The notes: a model not told the origin generated them from the sequence alone. Shown: positions 34,845 through 45,280, counted from the stretch's first letter. The stretch: DNA of 64,000 bases from Sphingobacterium sp. N143 (GCF_030325625.1 NZ_JACAIS010000006.1:62001-126000); one strand, 5' to 3'. Numbers and translations: made by a program.

Positions 34845-36440
34845 TTATTTATCCCACCAGACGCGGCCTGACAATTTATCACCCCCTGGGACCGCGGCAG
34901 AGGCAGCCCGATAATTTTCACCATTTATAGCCGCTTCAGTAGACGGATACGGAAAGCGCCTTGGAATAGTTCCCGACGTCGCATTTCCCGGATAGTTTAC
35001 AGCCTTCAGCTCCGGATACCCTGTTCTCCGCCAGTTGCTCCAGGTTTCATAAAAATCCATCATCGTAATGGTATGTATCCAGTATTGTGTGTTGATCTGC
35101 TTCAGACCTTCGGCAGTACTGAATGGATGTGCGGCCAGGTAAGCATCCGCCTCGGCTTCACTGATGGCCAGAGAAGCATCATATTGATCCAAGAAAGTGA
35201 TGCCTGCTTTCACCCCCCTTTGGTAATGGTCGGCGGCATTGCCCCCTATCCCCCAGCGCTGTGCAGCTTCCGCCAACAGTAATTCAGACTCCCCAAAGGA
35301 TAAAATAAAAGTAGCACCCGTTCTTTTAATCATATTGGGATTAGGCGATGAGTAATCCGCAAAAGAGGTGAAGCTGGGGTCGCTGCTAATATTATACAGC
35401 GGATTTGATCCCAGGTCCTTACCATTTGGCATCCCTTTTTGTTTGGCAGGATCCGTTACAAAGCCTGCATTTTGATCCTTACTCTTCTCCGATAAATACA
35501 ATTGCGTGACCGCTACTTTTTTTAACCTTGGATCGTTATTCGATTTCAGATGGTCAATAAAAGTCTTTGACCACTTCACATAATAATTCTCCTGCCCCCC
35601 ATCTCCCAAAAGCACCTGGCTATTTCTATTCTGTGTCACACGCGAGCCAGCCACATCATGCCATATAATCGCATTATCAGCATTGCTGCTCATCGTTTTT
35701 CCGATCACTTTCTGTGCATATTCCTTTGCTTTGGCGGGATCCACTTTCACCAGGCGCATCGCCGTCCGCAGCAATAAAGAGTTTCCAAACTTTCGCCATT
35801 TGCCGATATCCCCTTTGTAGATGATATCGCCCGTGATGTTATCACCATCATCTTTTAACGCAGCCGTGGCCGTTTCAATTTCTTTCAACAGATCATTGTA
35901 GATATCCGCTTGTTTATCATACTTCGGTTTATAGATTTTATTATAAAAACCCAGCCCCGCTTCCGAATACGGAACGTCCCCATACAGATCTGTCAGCCGA
36001 GCAAAGATCAGTGCTTTCCAGATCCTTGCCACCTGATGCAAGTTTGCATATTTGGGCTTATCTTTTGTAAACTCCACGACATCCACAATATTACGGACCT
36101 GTTCAATATAGGCGCCGACAGTCCCGTTCCCCCAGTAAGCTGCAGTATAGTTTTCGTTCAGCAGATATTTATCACCCGCCCAATAACTCACCACAGTGGA
36201 TAGCCCCTGCATCATCGTTGCCGAATAGATCAGATTTCCCCGCCATGTGTCATATGCAAAATCAAAACTTCCCGTATAAAACAGCTGGGCAGAACTAAAT
36301 GTATAATTGGGATCCCAGGTATCTTTACCATAAGAAATGGGGTCCGTATTTATTTTTTCAAAATCTTTTGTACAGCTGCTCCCCAGCAGTAAGGTTGTGG
36401 CCATTAAGCCAACATATAAAGGTTTAATATATCTTTTCAT
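34845..36440 (-). CDS. SusD/RagB-family nutrient-binding lipoprotein (locus A)
   Basis: 531 residues with lipobox GSSC (Cys23). It is mostly helical with TPR-like parts and matches the SusD-like_2 group (ITGDIIYKGDIGKWRKFGNS, FGESELLLAEAAQRWG, WRRTGYPEL). It caps the SusC barrel encoded 12 bp upstream and binds the imported oligomer at the cell surface. The ligand cannot be told, and no degradative enzyme is encoded next to it, which favours peptides or short oligomers over long glycans. Confidence 0.92.
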   Translation of the reverse strand: MKRYIKPLYVGLMATTLLLGSSCTKDFEKINTDPISYGKDTWDPNYTFSSAQLFYTGSFDFAYDTWRGNLIYSATMMQGLSTVVSYWAGDKYLLNENYTAAYWGNGTVGAYIEQVRNIVDVVEFTKDKPKYANLHQVARIWKALIFARLTDLYGDVPYSEAGLGFYNKIYKPKYDKQADIYNDLLKEIETATAALKDDGDNITGDIIYKGDIGKWRKFGNSLLLRTAMRLVKVDPAKAKEYAQKVIGKTMSSNADNAIIWHDVAGSRVTQNRNSQVLLGDGGQENYYVKWSKTFIDHLKSNNDPRLKKVAVTQLYLSEKSKDQNAGFVTDPAKQKGMPNGKDLGSNPLYNISSDPSFTSFADYSSPNPNMIKRTGATFILSFGESELLLAEAAQRWGIGGNAADHYQRGVKAGITFLDQYDASLAISEAEADAYLAAHPFSTAEGLKQINTQYWIHTITMMDFYETWSNWRRTGYPELKAVNYPGNATSGTIPRRFPYPSTEAAINGENYRAASAAVPGGDKLSGRVWWDK

Positions 36441-36452
36441 GATTATTTGCAG

Positions 36453-39400
36453 TTAGAATTTAACACTTAGATTAACACCATAAGTACGCACAGCAGGTAC
36501 CCCACCTAGCTCCAGTCCCGGAAAAGTGGCATTATAGCTCGATTCCGGATCAATATTGTTCGTTTTCTTCATGATCGTCCACAGGTTGCGCGCAACGGCA
36601 CTGAGGGTAACGGCCTTAATCCTGTTGTGGAACGTATTGGCCGGAAAGGTATAGCCCACCACGACCTGCCTCAATTTGACAAAGTCAGCACTATTGACAA
36701 ATAGCTTCGATACATTATTTGCTGTATTGGTATAATAAGTTGCGGCAGTCCGGCCAAGATTCTCCCGCTCCGTCACCGTCTCCTGATGTAACCCAAAGAT
36801 ATAGCCATAATAATCAGTTCCCGAGAAAAGCTTTCCGCCCCATTTACCGTCAATCAGGAAAGAGAAATTCAAGCCTTTATAATTAAATTCATTGTTCCAA
36901 CCCGCAAACCATTTGTTCATGGCAGACCCATAAGATGTCAGTTCACCACGGTCAGGTGAACCGTCTGCCAATTTTACGATCTCACCGTTGCTATCGTATT
37001 TATAGTCAAAAGCCATGATCTGGAAAGCAGGCATTCCCACCTTGTTCATCAAATACCCAACACCCGATCGTGAAGTCGCCACGGTCTGTTCATCCATTCC
37101 CTCTGCCAACGAAAGCACTTTATTATCGTTGTAGGATCCATTCAGCGAGGATACCCATTTAAATTGACCTGATTTGACAACTGTAGCCGAAATCAAGGCC
37201 TCAAATCCTTTATTCTGCATCTTGCCAGCATTCAGTACAGCTCCCGTATAGCCGCTGGATGAAGGTGTGGTAATAAAGGAGATTTCATCTTTGGACTTCT
37301 TATTATACCAGGTCAGATCAAGATTCAGGCGATCATTGAAAAGGCGCAGCTCCGTACCGATTTCCAGTTCTGTCGCTGTGGAGGCTTTTAAGGAAGAGTT
37401 TGGAATATTGACATTCGAAATTGTTCCCAGCGGTTGTCCATTGAGTGTTTCACTTCTAAAATTATAGGCCAGTAAGGTTTGGTAAGGATCTGTTGCCTGG
37501 CCTACCTGTGCAAAACCTGCCCGAAGCTTACCATAGCTCAACCAAGCAGGCTGCACATATTCTGAGAAAATAAAAGATCCCGAGATTGCAGGATAGACCG
37601 AATTCAGCTTATTATCGACCCCAGGTGTCGCCAGGGTAGAAAACCAGTCCGAACGCAGGCTACCTGTTAAATATGCAACATCTTTATAAGCAAGCTCCAA
37701 TGTACCATAGGTCGATTGGGTCTCCGATTCACTTTCCAGGTACCCTACTGATTTGTTTTTTGCATTCAGGATATTATATACCCCAAATATGGCATAATCC
37801 GTCCCCAAATTGGTTGTTTGCTTGATCTTGGTATTCCGGTAGCTGGCCCCAAGGTTGGGTGTCAGCGTATAATCTCCAAGGACAAATGATTTACCGACCA
37901 AGATATCCGCATTCACATCCGCAAATTTTGTTTCCTGTTCGGCAATCTTTCCCCCTGGATAATATCCTGTACCCGAAGGCACGACATTCTTATAATGGTC
38001 CGCATAACCATCTCGCCCGGCCCTACCCTGGAAAAATAAGCCATTGTCTAAGGTATATTTTGCTGTAACGGACGCGATAGACCGATCCCTATTGGTGTTA
38101 TTGATAAATTCATTGGCAGCAAACCAAGGATTGGTGGCATATACATTCCCTGAATTATAGAGCACTTCATTGCCATCAGCATCTTTCCATGGTTTCAGGT
38201 TATTTACGTTGATGCTGGTAGGCAGAAACATGACATTATAATTTGCGTTCCCGGCCCCATCAGACACCATGGGTCTGTTTTTTACCTGCTCCAAGATCAT
38301 ATTGTAGCGGGCATCAATCGTCAGGCCTTTTAATGGTTCGAATAATCCCACCAGGTTGAAGGACTGTCTTTTCAGGCCCGAATTGGGCACCACGGACCTA
38401 TTGTTTACATCCGTTCCGGACAAGCGGATGGATCCACCTTCGAATGATTTGTTCAATGCCAGGGTATTTGTCCAGGTTGAGCCCGTTCTATAAAATCGGC
38501 TCAGGTTTCCTTGCTGTAGTGAATAAGGCCGTTCTACCCCATCAAATTGCACAACCGGGGAACCGTCTAGCCTGGCCCCCCAGCTTGATCCACCCACCTG
38601 TGCAGCCCCAGCTTGGGAGTTTGGTTTTTCACCGTTTGCACCCTGTCCATAAACCGTTTGCCAATCGGTATTGTCTATGATATGTTCGGCGACAAAATTA
38701 CTGTTAAAATCGATCGAATTTCCTTTTCCGGATTTAGTCGTAATTAAGATCACCCCGGCCTTTGCTCGGGATCCATATAAAGCCGATGCTGCGGCGCCTT
38801 TCAAAACGGATATGCTCTCGATATCATCGGGATTAATATTGCTGATGGCATCCCCTAAGTCGGGGGCATTATCCCATTGGCTGCCAGCATTCCCCTTGGT
38901 ATTGGCATTACCAATACCCACCGGCTTGCTTTCCATAGGTATACCATTGATGACATATAATGGTTGGTTGGTCTGGTTCAAACTGGATATTCCCCGTATG
39001 GTTACATTGGATGCGGCTCCTGCACCCCCCGATGTTGAACTGATATCTAGTCCCGCGACTTTTCCGACCAGCGAATTCATCACGTTATTTTCACGGGCGG
39101 TGGTCAACGATTCTCCTGCCACCTGTGTGACAGAATATCCCAAAGAGCGTTTTTCTTTTTTCATTCCCAGCGCTGTAACGACAACTTCATTTAACATCCG
39201 GTTGTCTTCCAACAGTATAATATCCAGGCTTCCGTCTTTGGTTACGGGAATTTCCTGAGAAGTATAGCCGGCAAAAGAGACAATGAGCGTATTGCCCGTC
39301 GCGGCATCAATTGTAAACCGGCCACTGATATCTGTTGCCCTACCCACGGCAGTGCCTTTCACACGCACACTTGCCCCCGCCAGTGGATTTCCTTTATCAT

Positions 39401-39794
39401 CCGTTACGGTACCCTTGACAGCCACTTGCTGCTGCTGGCTCACCACCACAAGTCCTGCTTGAGAAACAGAATAAATCAATCCATTTTTATTAAAAAGCTT
39501 GGTCAATACATCCAATACCTTGGTATTATTGACATTGACCGACACCTCTTTATTTAAATTTTCATTTGTCGAATTATAGACAAAATAATAATCGCTTTGC
39601 TCTTCGATCATCTTAAGTACCCTGCTCAGTTTTGTTTTTTTGACATCAAGGGTAACTTTTTGTTGGGAAAATACATGGGCTGAAACATTCATTACAGCAC
39701 AAGTCGTCATAATTAAGGCTAGTTTCATCCGGATAATGAATCTAAAATGCACAATATATCCATTGCGCATTTGCAATAAGCAATTTTTAATCAT
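36453..39794 (-). CDS. SusC/RagA TonB-dependent transporter with STN signalling domain (locus A)
   Basis: 1113 residues. A signal segment (about 20-45) leads to an STN domain (about 50-115; KKTKLSRVLKMIEEQSDYYF), a CarboxypepD_reg-like domain (about 128-205; VKGTVTDDKGNPLAGASV), a plug carrying the SusC signature (SLNQTNQPLYVINGIP, LKGAAASALYGSRAKAGV) and the barrel. The STN domain contacts FecR and so couples ligand binding to the ECF sigma encoded upstream. Order on the minus strand: ECF, FecR, SusC, SusD. The native start may be one of several ATGs before KLALIMTTC. Confidence 0.93.
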   Translation of the reverse strand: MIKNCLLQMRNGYIVHFRFIIRMKLALIMTTCAVMNVSAHVFSQQKVTLDVKKTKLSRVLKMIEEQSDYYFVYNSTNENLNKEVSVNVNNTKVLDVLTKLFNKNGLIYSVSQAGLVVVSQQQQVAVKGTVTDDKGNPLAGASVRVKGTAVGRATDISGRFTIDAATGNTLIVSFAGYTSQEIPVTKDGSLDIILLEDNRMLNEVVVTALGMKKEKRSLGYSVTQVAGESLTTARENNVMNSLVGKVAGLDISSTSGGAGAASNVTIRGISSLNQTNQPLYVINGIPMESKPVGIGNANTKGNAGSQWDNAPDLGDAISNINPDDIESISVLKGAAASALYGSRAKAGVILITTKSGKGNSIDFNSNFVAEHIIDNTDWQTVYGQGANGEKPNSQAGAAQVGGSSWGARLDGSPVVQFDGVERPYSLQQGNLSRFYRTGSTWTNTLALNKSFEGGSIRLSGTDVNNRSVVPNSGLKRQSFNLVGLFEPLKGLTIDARYNMILEQVKNRPMVSDGAGNANYNVMFLPTSINVNNLKPWKDADGNEVLYNSGNVYATNPWFAANEFINNTNRDRSIASVTAKYTLDNGLFFQGRAGRDGYADHYKNVVPSGTGYYPGGKIAEQETKFADVNADILVGKSFVLGDYTLTPNLGASYRNTKIKQTTNLGTDYAIFGVYNILNAKNKSVGYLESESETQSTYGTLELAYKDVAYLTGSLRSDWFSTLATPGVDNKLNSVYPAISGSFIFSEYVQPAWLSYGKLRAGFAQVGQATDPYQTLLAYNFRSETLNGQPLGTISNVNIPNSSLKASTATELEIGTELRLFNDRLNLDLTWYNKKSKDEISFITTPSSSGYTGAVLNAGKMQNKGFEALISATVVKSGQFKWVSSLNGSYNDNKVLSLAEGMDEQTVATSRSGVGYLMNKVGMPAFQIMAFDYKYDSNGEIVKLADGSPDRGELTSYGSAMNKWFAGWNNEFNYKGLNFSFLIDGKWGGKLFSGTDYYGYIFGLHQETVTERENLGRTAATYYTNTANNVSKLFVNSADFVKLRQVVVGYTFPANTFHNRIKAVTLSAVARNLWTIMKKTNNIDPESSYNATFPGLELGGVPAVRTYGVNLSVKF

Positions 39795-39896
39795 ATTTTA
39801 GTGTTGGTTAAAATTAATATTGAGCAGCACGTCCCAATGTTGCTGCTTTTGGTTAATCATTTTTTCAATGAAGGATGGTGTTGGTCCACCATCCTT

Positions 39897-41000
39897 TTAC
39901 TTTTCAGATATAGTTATTTTTTTTCCATATACTTCAAATTTAAATGGTTCCACTTTCTGTAAGGCACGCAATACCTCGCTAATCGTTTCCTTGCTAAAAG
40001 TTGCTGTAAACCGGTATTGTTTCAGCTGTTCGCCCCGCAGCTGGATATCGACATCATACCAACGTTCCAGTGTGCGGCGCAATGACTCGAAATCTTGGTC
40101 CACGATCTCCAGTCTATTTTCTTTCCATGCAATATCCGGTATTTCAGCAATATTCGATTCTGCCAGGGCTATATTCTCAATGGCAATTTCTCGGATCGGT
40201 AATGTATTGATAACAGGCTTATCTGTTTTAGGATGGCTTATTGCAGCTCCTTCCAGGCTTTTAAAAACCGTAATTTTTTGATTTGGTTTGATGACGACCG
40301 AGTTTTCCTGCTGTCCTTTACTCTTCATCTCTATAGATCCTTCCACCAGCAGAGCCTCCGCAGTGGGCTCCTCACTATAGCTCTTCACATTGAATGTTGT
40401 CCCCAACACCCTAATATCAAAGTCGGGAGCCTGTACGATAAATGGTTTTTCCTTATTTTTAGCCACCTGAAAATAGCCCTCCCCCATCAGTCTCACCTGA
40501 CGCGATTCAGCATTAAAGTCGGCAGATATTTCCAGTTTACTGGCCGAATTTAAAGTGACGATACTCCCATCCACCAATTCAACCGTCTTTTTCTCGCCCT
40601 TTTTTGTTTGGTAGACCAGCCCAACAGCCTTAATCGACTGCGTGGGGATCTCCTTGACTGGGCGGTTATAATACCATATTCCCGCCGCCACCATGGCCAC
40701 AAACATCGCCGCAATGCCGGCCCATCTTGCCCAGCGGATAGGATATGAGGGCACAGATTCAGCCGCAGTATCTTGCAGTTTCATCTTCAGCTGTTCCAGT
40801 TGTGTATTGACCGCCTTGCGGTTGCCAACCAATAATTGATAAACACGCTTGGCTTGATGAATCATCACAGCCTGTTCGGGATGGTTTAAACAGTACTGTT
40901 GCCAATAGAGTATACAGTTTTTATCTTCACCAGAACAATATTTCTGAAAGCTATCATCAATCAAAAAATCTTCTAACTGTTTATAATCTTTTTGGCTCAT
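39897..41000 (-). CDS. FecR-type anti-sigma regulator (locus A)
   Basis: 367 residues. The cytoplasmic part is about 1-85, the membrane helix about 90-108 (WAGIAAMFVAMVAAGIWYY), then the periplasmic FecR domain (about 135-235; VELVDGSIVTLNSASKLE, VRLMGEGYFQVAKNKEKPF) and DUF4974 at the end (about 290-365). It transmits the STN signal from SusC to the ECF factor. It lies 186 bp after the sigma gene and 102 bp before susC. Confidence 0.93.
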   Translation of the reverse strand: MSQKDYKQLEDFLIDDSFQKYCSGEDKNCILYWQQYCLNHPEQAVMIHQAKRVYQLLVGNRKAVNTQLEQLKMKLQDTAAESVPSYPIRWARWAGIAAMFVAMVAAGIWYYNRPVKEIPTQSIKAVGLVYQTKKGEKKTVELVDGSIVTLNSASKLEISADFNAESRQVRLMGEGYFQVAKNKEKPFIVQAPDFDIRVLGTTFNVKSYSEEPTAEALLVEGSIEMKSKGQQENSVVIKPNQKITVFKSLEGAAISHPKTDKPVINTLPIREIAIENIALAESNIAEIPDIAWKENRLEIVDQDFESLRRTLERWYDVDIQLRGEQLKQYRFTATFSKETISEVLRALQKVEPFKFEVYGKKITISEK

Positions 41001-41186
41001 TCGAATGGGTATTTACACTATAGTGCCCACAAATGGTTCTTTTTCCTAAGAAAAAATAAAAAAAACATGCAAAACACTGAAAAACAATGGATTTATTTTC
41101 ATTCAAATAATCCAAAACATCAAGTTTTCATTCATTTTTTAGGCCTAAAGCGTACCGGAGAAGTACAGTTTCTGACGAAATTGACA

Positions 41187-41744
41187 CTACATATCTTTTA
41201 GCTCTTCCCTTAAGATTTTTAGCGCATCGTACAGCGTATTGTAAGCCGTCTTAACCGACATGTGGGTGATATCGGAAATCTGTTCATAGGAGTATCCTTC
41301 AAAAAATTTAAGATTGACCAATTGCTTTTGTCGGAAAGACAATTTCCCCAAGGCTTCTTTCAGACGGGTCTGGATAATCTCATTGGTCTGTACTTTGATG
41401 ATAAATTCTTCATAGGACATTTCGATCCAATCATCCTCAGCTTTAACATGCTGTAAGGCTGTATTGATTTTATGCTGTTTCTCGATCAGGCGTAGGATGC
41501 GGCGTTTTAAAAAGGTAATCAGATAAGCCTTTACATGTTCAACACGTTCGAGCTGCTCCCTTCTTTCCCAGATCTTGACAAAGACTTGGTCCGTGGCTTC
41601 GCTCGCCAGGTCGGTATCGCCACAGGTTCGGATTCCAAAATTTACAAGCTCCTGGTAGAGTGCCGCATAGAGGTCAAAGAAAGCCGTCTCGTCTCCTGTA
41701 CGAATACGCTCCCACAATAAGCGGTACCCCATTTTATTTTTCAT
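41187..41744 (-). CDS. ECF sigma factor of the SusC/FecR type (locus A)
   Basis: 185 residues from the ATG at 41744; a TTG at 41792 is also open but adds an atypical N-terminus. Region 2 has SEATDQVFVKIWERREQLE, and region 4 has LSFRQKQLVNLKFFEGYSY and ISDITHMSVKTAYNTLYDAL. It directs transcription of its own SusC/SusD operon when FecR is signalled. Confidence 0.92.
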   Translation of the reverse strand: MKNKMGYRLLWERIRTGDETAFFDLYAALYQELVNFGIRTCGDTDLASEATDQVFVKIWERREQLERVEHVKAYLITFLKRRILRLIEKQHKINTALQHVKAEDDWIEMSYEEFIIKVQTNEIIQTRLKEALGKLSFRQKQLVNLKFFEGYSYEQISDITHMSVKTAYNTLYDALKILREELKDM

Positions 41745-42118
41745 AACAAAGCATATAATCCGTCTAAGCCAATAATAAGTCTTGCTTTCCAAAAGTATAA
41801 ACTTAATCCGTAAAAGGAAAAAGTTTTTATCTTTAGGTTATACCCTGTCAATCAAAATTAAGAAACAGCCGTCCTAAGGGGCAGCCATTGCTGACATTTT
41901 TTTTTAGATCGGCCGTCCCCTATTGGTGATCACATGATGGCTCTAGGCGCATGCGCATGTCAGTGCATTTTTAGTGGAGCAAGTGTCAAAAAAACAGAAA
42001 AAGATATGTAATTTAGCTTTTCGGTATGCAGCATCCTGCGCGGTGCAGATCCCTTGAAGAATTCATCCTTAAAAAAACAGACATCCGGGCTTTCGGGTCC
42101 ATCACAGTAACAGCGGCT
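41745..42118. other. Intergenic region between locus A sigma gene and FMN reductase gene
   Basis: 374 bp between divergent genes. It contains a GCGCATGCGC palindrome (41947-41956) and a short T9 run. The reductase frame is open back to 42026, but that extension does not look like protein. I found no convincing TTG/TAnnTTTG pair. Confidence 0.5.
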
Positions 42119-42637
42119 ATGAAAACTATTTTTGCTATTATCGGTAGTGCCAGTCAAGATTCGTCCAATCATCAGGTGCTTCGCCATCTCCAACATAAGC
42201 TAAGTCCTGAAGTTCACCTCACCGTCTTTGATCGTCTCAAAGAATTGCCCCATTTTGATCCTGAAGAAAGCCGATCACAGCCGCCGATTGAAATTATTGC
42301 CCTGCGTCAGGTCATTCAAGATGCCGACCTGGTCTTGATCAGCAGTCCAGAATATATTTTCAGCATACCGAGCGGATTAAAAAACCTGCTGGAATGGTGT
42401 GCTGCGACCACCGTGTTCACGGATAAACCAGTCAGCATCATTACCGCCGCTGCGCAGGGCGAAACTGGACACGCGGAATTACAGCGTATTATGCGAGGTT
42501 TGGGGGCCCGGCTCCATGCAGAAAGCAACCTTCTTATTCAGGGGGTCAAAGGAAAATTCGATGCAGCGGGAAATATCTGGGATCAACAACTCGACATTCA
42601 GCTGGACCAGCTGGCAGAGTACTTAAAAAGCTCCTAA
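42119..42637 (+). CDS. NAD(P)H-dependent FMN reductase-family protein
   Basis: 172 residues from the ATG at 42119. The flavodoxin-like fold opens [20 protein letters not shown] (phosphate-binding loop), with the signature [20 protein letters not shown], close to the SPEYxxxxPxxLKN motif of this family. It reduces FMN, quinones or azo compounds with NAD(P)H; the substrate is not defined. Possibly co-transcribed with the next small gene. Confidence 0.88.
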   Translation: MKTIFAIIGSASQDSSNHQVLRHLQHKLSPEVHLTVFDRLKELPHFDPEESRSQPPIEIIALRQVIQDADLVLISSPEYIFSIPSGLKNLLEWCAATTVFTDKPVSIITAAAQGETGHAELQRIMRGLGARLHAESNLLIQGVKGKFDAAGNIWDQQLDIQLDQLAEYLKSS

Positions 42638-42707
42638 GACACAGTTATTTGCCCCACAACCGTATAAGTCACCGCAATTAACACCAAAAGATTCTTATCT
42701 TTACATC

Positions 42708-42929
42708 ATGCAGGAACAGATCAATAATCCTTTACACGGAAAAAGATTAGACGCCATCATTGAGCATTTGGTCGCTTATTATGGATGGGAAGAACTTGGC
42801 CGGAGAATATCCATCAGATGCTTCAACGATAACCCCAGCGTCAAATCTTCGCTCACCTTTCTCCGCAAGACACCCTGGGCACGTGAAAAAGTAGAACAGC
42901 TGTATATAAAGACCCTACACAAAAAATAA
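42708..42929 (+). CDS. VF530-family DNA-binding protein
   Basis: 73 residues matching the small VF530 (DUF2132) family: [20 protein letters not shown], then [20 protein letters not shown]. Members adopt a DNA-binding helical fold; their role in the cell is unknown. It is a short gene between the FMN reductase and the J-domain/KTSC gene. Confidence 0.88.
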   Translation: MQEQINNPLHGKRLDAIIEHLVAYYGWEELGRRISIRCFNDNPSVKSSLTFLRKTPWAREKVEQLYIKTLHKK

Positions 42930-42984
42930 GTTAATTTATGCAGCCGATGCAAATAATCTGATTATTAAGCATACCTTTGCCGCC

Positions 42985-43437
42985 ATGAAAAAAATTGCCG
43001 ACTACCGTAAGTTGCTAAATGTGGATAAGTCTGTGGATCTCAAAACACTTAAATCCACTTATCGGAACATTATGAAAGCATGCCATCCCGATAAATTTGT
43101 CAACGACGAAGCGGGTCGCTTGGCTGCCGAAGAGAAAAGTGTCGCCATGATTGAAGCTTATCATTTTTTGGTCAGCATCTGCCCGGAGACCCTGGAACAA
43201 CAACTGCCAATATATACCGAGACCATCAGCAATTCTAGTATTCAGGATATTGATTGGAAAGCACAGGTATTGACCGTTACCTTCCACGATGGTAGCCAGT
43301 ATGAATACTTTGGTGTCCAAAGAAACGACTATATCAAGTTTATCAATGCCGATTCCTTAGGACGTTTTGCCCGGAGGCATGTTTTTCATTCCTATCCTTA
43401 CCGAAATGTCTTAAAAAGTACCGCAGCGACCAAATAA
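42985..43437 (+). CDS. J-domain-like plus KTSC-domain fusion protein
   Basis: 150 residues. The N-terminal J-like domain has helix I YRKLLNVD, helix II and the HPD loop (H34-P35-D36 in CHPDKF), then a long helix to about residue 70. The C-terminal KTSC domain (about 78-145) has SSIQDIDWKAQVLTVTF and YEYFGVQRNDY. KTSC is linked to RNA or nucleic-acid binding in some proteins. The fusion suggests recruitment of DnaK to a nucleic-acid-bound complex. It precedes a terminator that mainly serves the opposite strand. Confidence 0.85.
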   Translation: MKKIADYRKLLNVDKSVDLKTLKSTYRNIMKACHPDKFVNDEAGRLAAEEKSVAMIEAYHFLVSICPETLEQQLPIYTETISNSSIQDIDWKAQVLTVTFHDGSQYEYFGVQRNDYIKFINADSLGRFARRHVFHSYPYRNVLKSTAATK

Positions 43438-43450
43438 GCTACTGAGGTAC

Positions 43451-43490
43451 AAAAAGATAAGCGCCCGCTATCCAACGAATAGCAGGCGCT
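43451..43490 (-). terminator. Terminator of locus B operon
   Basis: Stem AGCGCC-c-GCTAT / ATAGC-a-GGCGCT with T-rich sequence (TTATCTTTTT) after it on the minus strand, 64 bp past the LA_2272-like gene. It also stands right after the plus-strand J-domain gene. Confidence 0.7.
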
Positions 43491-43553
43491 CACCAAATGT
43501 TAAATGTTAAAAGCTACTTATAGAACAACCCTGGTGCTCAAATAGTTTGGGTC

Positions 43554-45245
43554 TTATAATTTTAACATCAGACCGGCCATCCCACCGCCATAAAAGGTAT
43601 TTCTTGTCCTGTCGCGCCCCCAAGCTTTCCAACGGGTTCCGCCCGTAGAAATAATATTGTCGTCCTTCTCTGCATAGTTAAAACTTGGCGCCACAAATAT
43701 GGACAAGTTTTTGCCCAGCCTGTAGGCCGGGATCACGCGGAAGGTATATTGATTGTGATCCAATAGTTTAAATTTATCCGTCAGCAGGTTGCGCGTCGCG
43801 ATCTCGGTTCGCAGGGTAAATGGAGACCGGTTCAACAATATTGCCCCCAGTCCAGCTTCGAATGCATATTTTGCCTGTCTATCGTTGGCTAGGGCCACAT
43901 TCATCGACAGTATACTATAAAGGACCCGCCCACCCGAACGAAATTGCAGCCCTAGATAACTGTCTTCGTTTATGGCAAGAGATAGGTTCATCTCACCGTT
44001 TTTGATCACATTCACCAGGCCGATCGGATAGTCGCTGCTATCTGCAATATTGGCAATCGCCGCCAGCTGGATCCCTTTAACTTTCCTGGCGCTATTGACA
44101 ATACCTGCCACCTGATTGCCAACAGTTCCACGGCTATGGTTGAATACTCCGGCGATTTGTGTTGCCCGACGCCCTTCCTTGATGGTATTGGCGATTCCGG
44201 CGATCTGCATCCCTTTGACCGTATCAGCTTTGTTCCAGACACCTGTCAGCTGCAGGCCATTCACATGGCCAAAAACACGGTTGGATACTCCCGCCATCTG
44301 CATACCTTTTACATGGCCGCCTACGGCATTGAATACACCTGCCGCCTGAAAGCCCTGCATATCGTACTGATTGATATTAAACACGCCCCCAAGCTCAAGC
44401 CCCTTAACTCCGGCGGTGGCCCCACCAATGATGTTCAGCGAAAATTTATTGACGATCTGAGACCGTATAAAACCGTGTGAACTCAGCCCAGGGGTCATCG
44501 AAATTTGATAAGGACTGTATAAAAACATCCCGCCCAGATTCATGCTTTGGATCCGTTGGGCCGGGGAAAGAAATAACCTGCCAAAGAAAGACCGATACAA
44601 ACCATTATCCTCCTCATAGCCTTCAAAATAACCATATTCACGTTTCTTTTTATCCCCCACCTTTGCCTCGATCGGAAAAATCACCATCACACTGGTATCC
44701 CGGAAAGTTTCTTTGCTGACATTCACCGCGATAAGATTGCTTTTTTTCTTTACGTCCAGTTCAAAATAACCATTCTCGTCGGTCAGGGTAGACAGCAAGG
44801 CACTACGGTCAAAGATACTGGCATCGGAGACTGGATTGTTGGTTCGAATATTCTTGATATATCCAGTGATGACGGTCTTATGTTTACTGGGTGTCTGTAC
44901 TTCAACATCCACCGACATACGTTGGGGTGTAAACTGAACAATGATATGTTTTCCAAGTTCTTTAAAACTATATTCTTTTCCCAGTATCCTATCCAAGTAG
45001 CCATATAAGGTGCCCCGGTAAGGCCCGGTATGGATCACACTGTCCATCTGTAAAATATTTCCATTGAAGGAGAATAAAACATCCTGCTGTTCTTTCAGCA
45101 AGTGAAATACTTCTCCCACGGTTGTATGCGAAAAAGCCGGTAGCCTAACCTCAGCCGCAAGCTTCTGCTGAGCATAGCCTACATGGCAGCAGCACAGCAT
45201 TAAAAATAGAATATAACTTCTTACGTTCTTTATCAGTGGTATCAT
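43554..45245 (-). CDS. STN-domain surface protein with LA_2272-like repeats (locus B)
   Basis: 563 residues from the ATG at 45245; an ATG at 45278 is also possible and starts 2 bp after the FecR stop. A signal peptide is followed by an STN-like domain (about 25-105; HTTVGEVFHLLKEQQDVLFSF), a CarboxypepD_reg-like domain (about 123-205) and about eight repeats of the form GxQxAGVxNxxxGxVxG (about 270-420; LA_2272-like), then a beta C-terminal part. There is no TonB plug or barrel. The FecR/ECF pair upstream suggests that this protein, not a transporter, feeds the signal. Confidence 0.82.
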   Translation of the reverse strand: MIPLIKNVRSYILFLMLCCCHVGYAQQKLAAEVRLPAFSHTTVGEVFHLLKEQQDVLFSFNGNILQMDSVIHTGPYRGTLYGYLDRILGKEYSFKELGKHIIVQFTPQRMSVDVEVQTPSKHKTVITGYIKNIRTNNPVSDASIFDRSALLSTLTDENGYFELDVKKKSNLIAVNVSKETFRDTSVMVIFPIEAKVGDKKKREYGYFEGYEEDNGLYRSFFGRLFLSPAQRIQSMNLGGMFLYSPYQISMTPGLSSHGFIRSQIVNKFSLNIIGGATAGVKGLELGGVFNINQYDMQGFQAAGVFNAVGGHVKGMQMAGVSNRVFGHVNGLQLTGVWNKADTVKGMQIAGIANTIKEGRRATQIAGVFNHSRGTVGNQVAGIVNSARKVKGIQLAAIANIADSSDYPIGLVNVIKNGEMNLSLAINEDSYLGLQFRSGGRVLYSILSMNVALANDRQAKYAFEAGLGAILLNRSPFTLRTEIATRNLLTDKFKLLDHNQYTFRVIPAYRLGKNLSIFVAPSFNYAEKDDNIISTGGTRWKAWGRDRTRNTFYGGGMAGLMLKL

Positions 45246-45280
45246 GTTAATAACGCTACAATTTGGTTCCGAAAACATAA

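Noticed and set aside
41947..41956. GCGCATGCGC palindrome as an operator
   Set aside because: Short self-complementary word, no promoter elements around it, and easily expected by chance.
42026..42118. 31-residue N-terminal extension of the FMN reductase
   Set aside because: The flavodoxin fold starts directly at the ATG at 42119, and the extension has no signal-peptide or domain features.
43554..45245. TonB-dependent receptor call for the locus B surface protein
   Set aside because: It has STN and CarboxypepD_reg-like parts like SusC proteins, but no plug motif and only 563 residues; the repeats resemble LA_2272.
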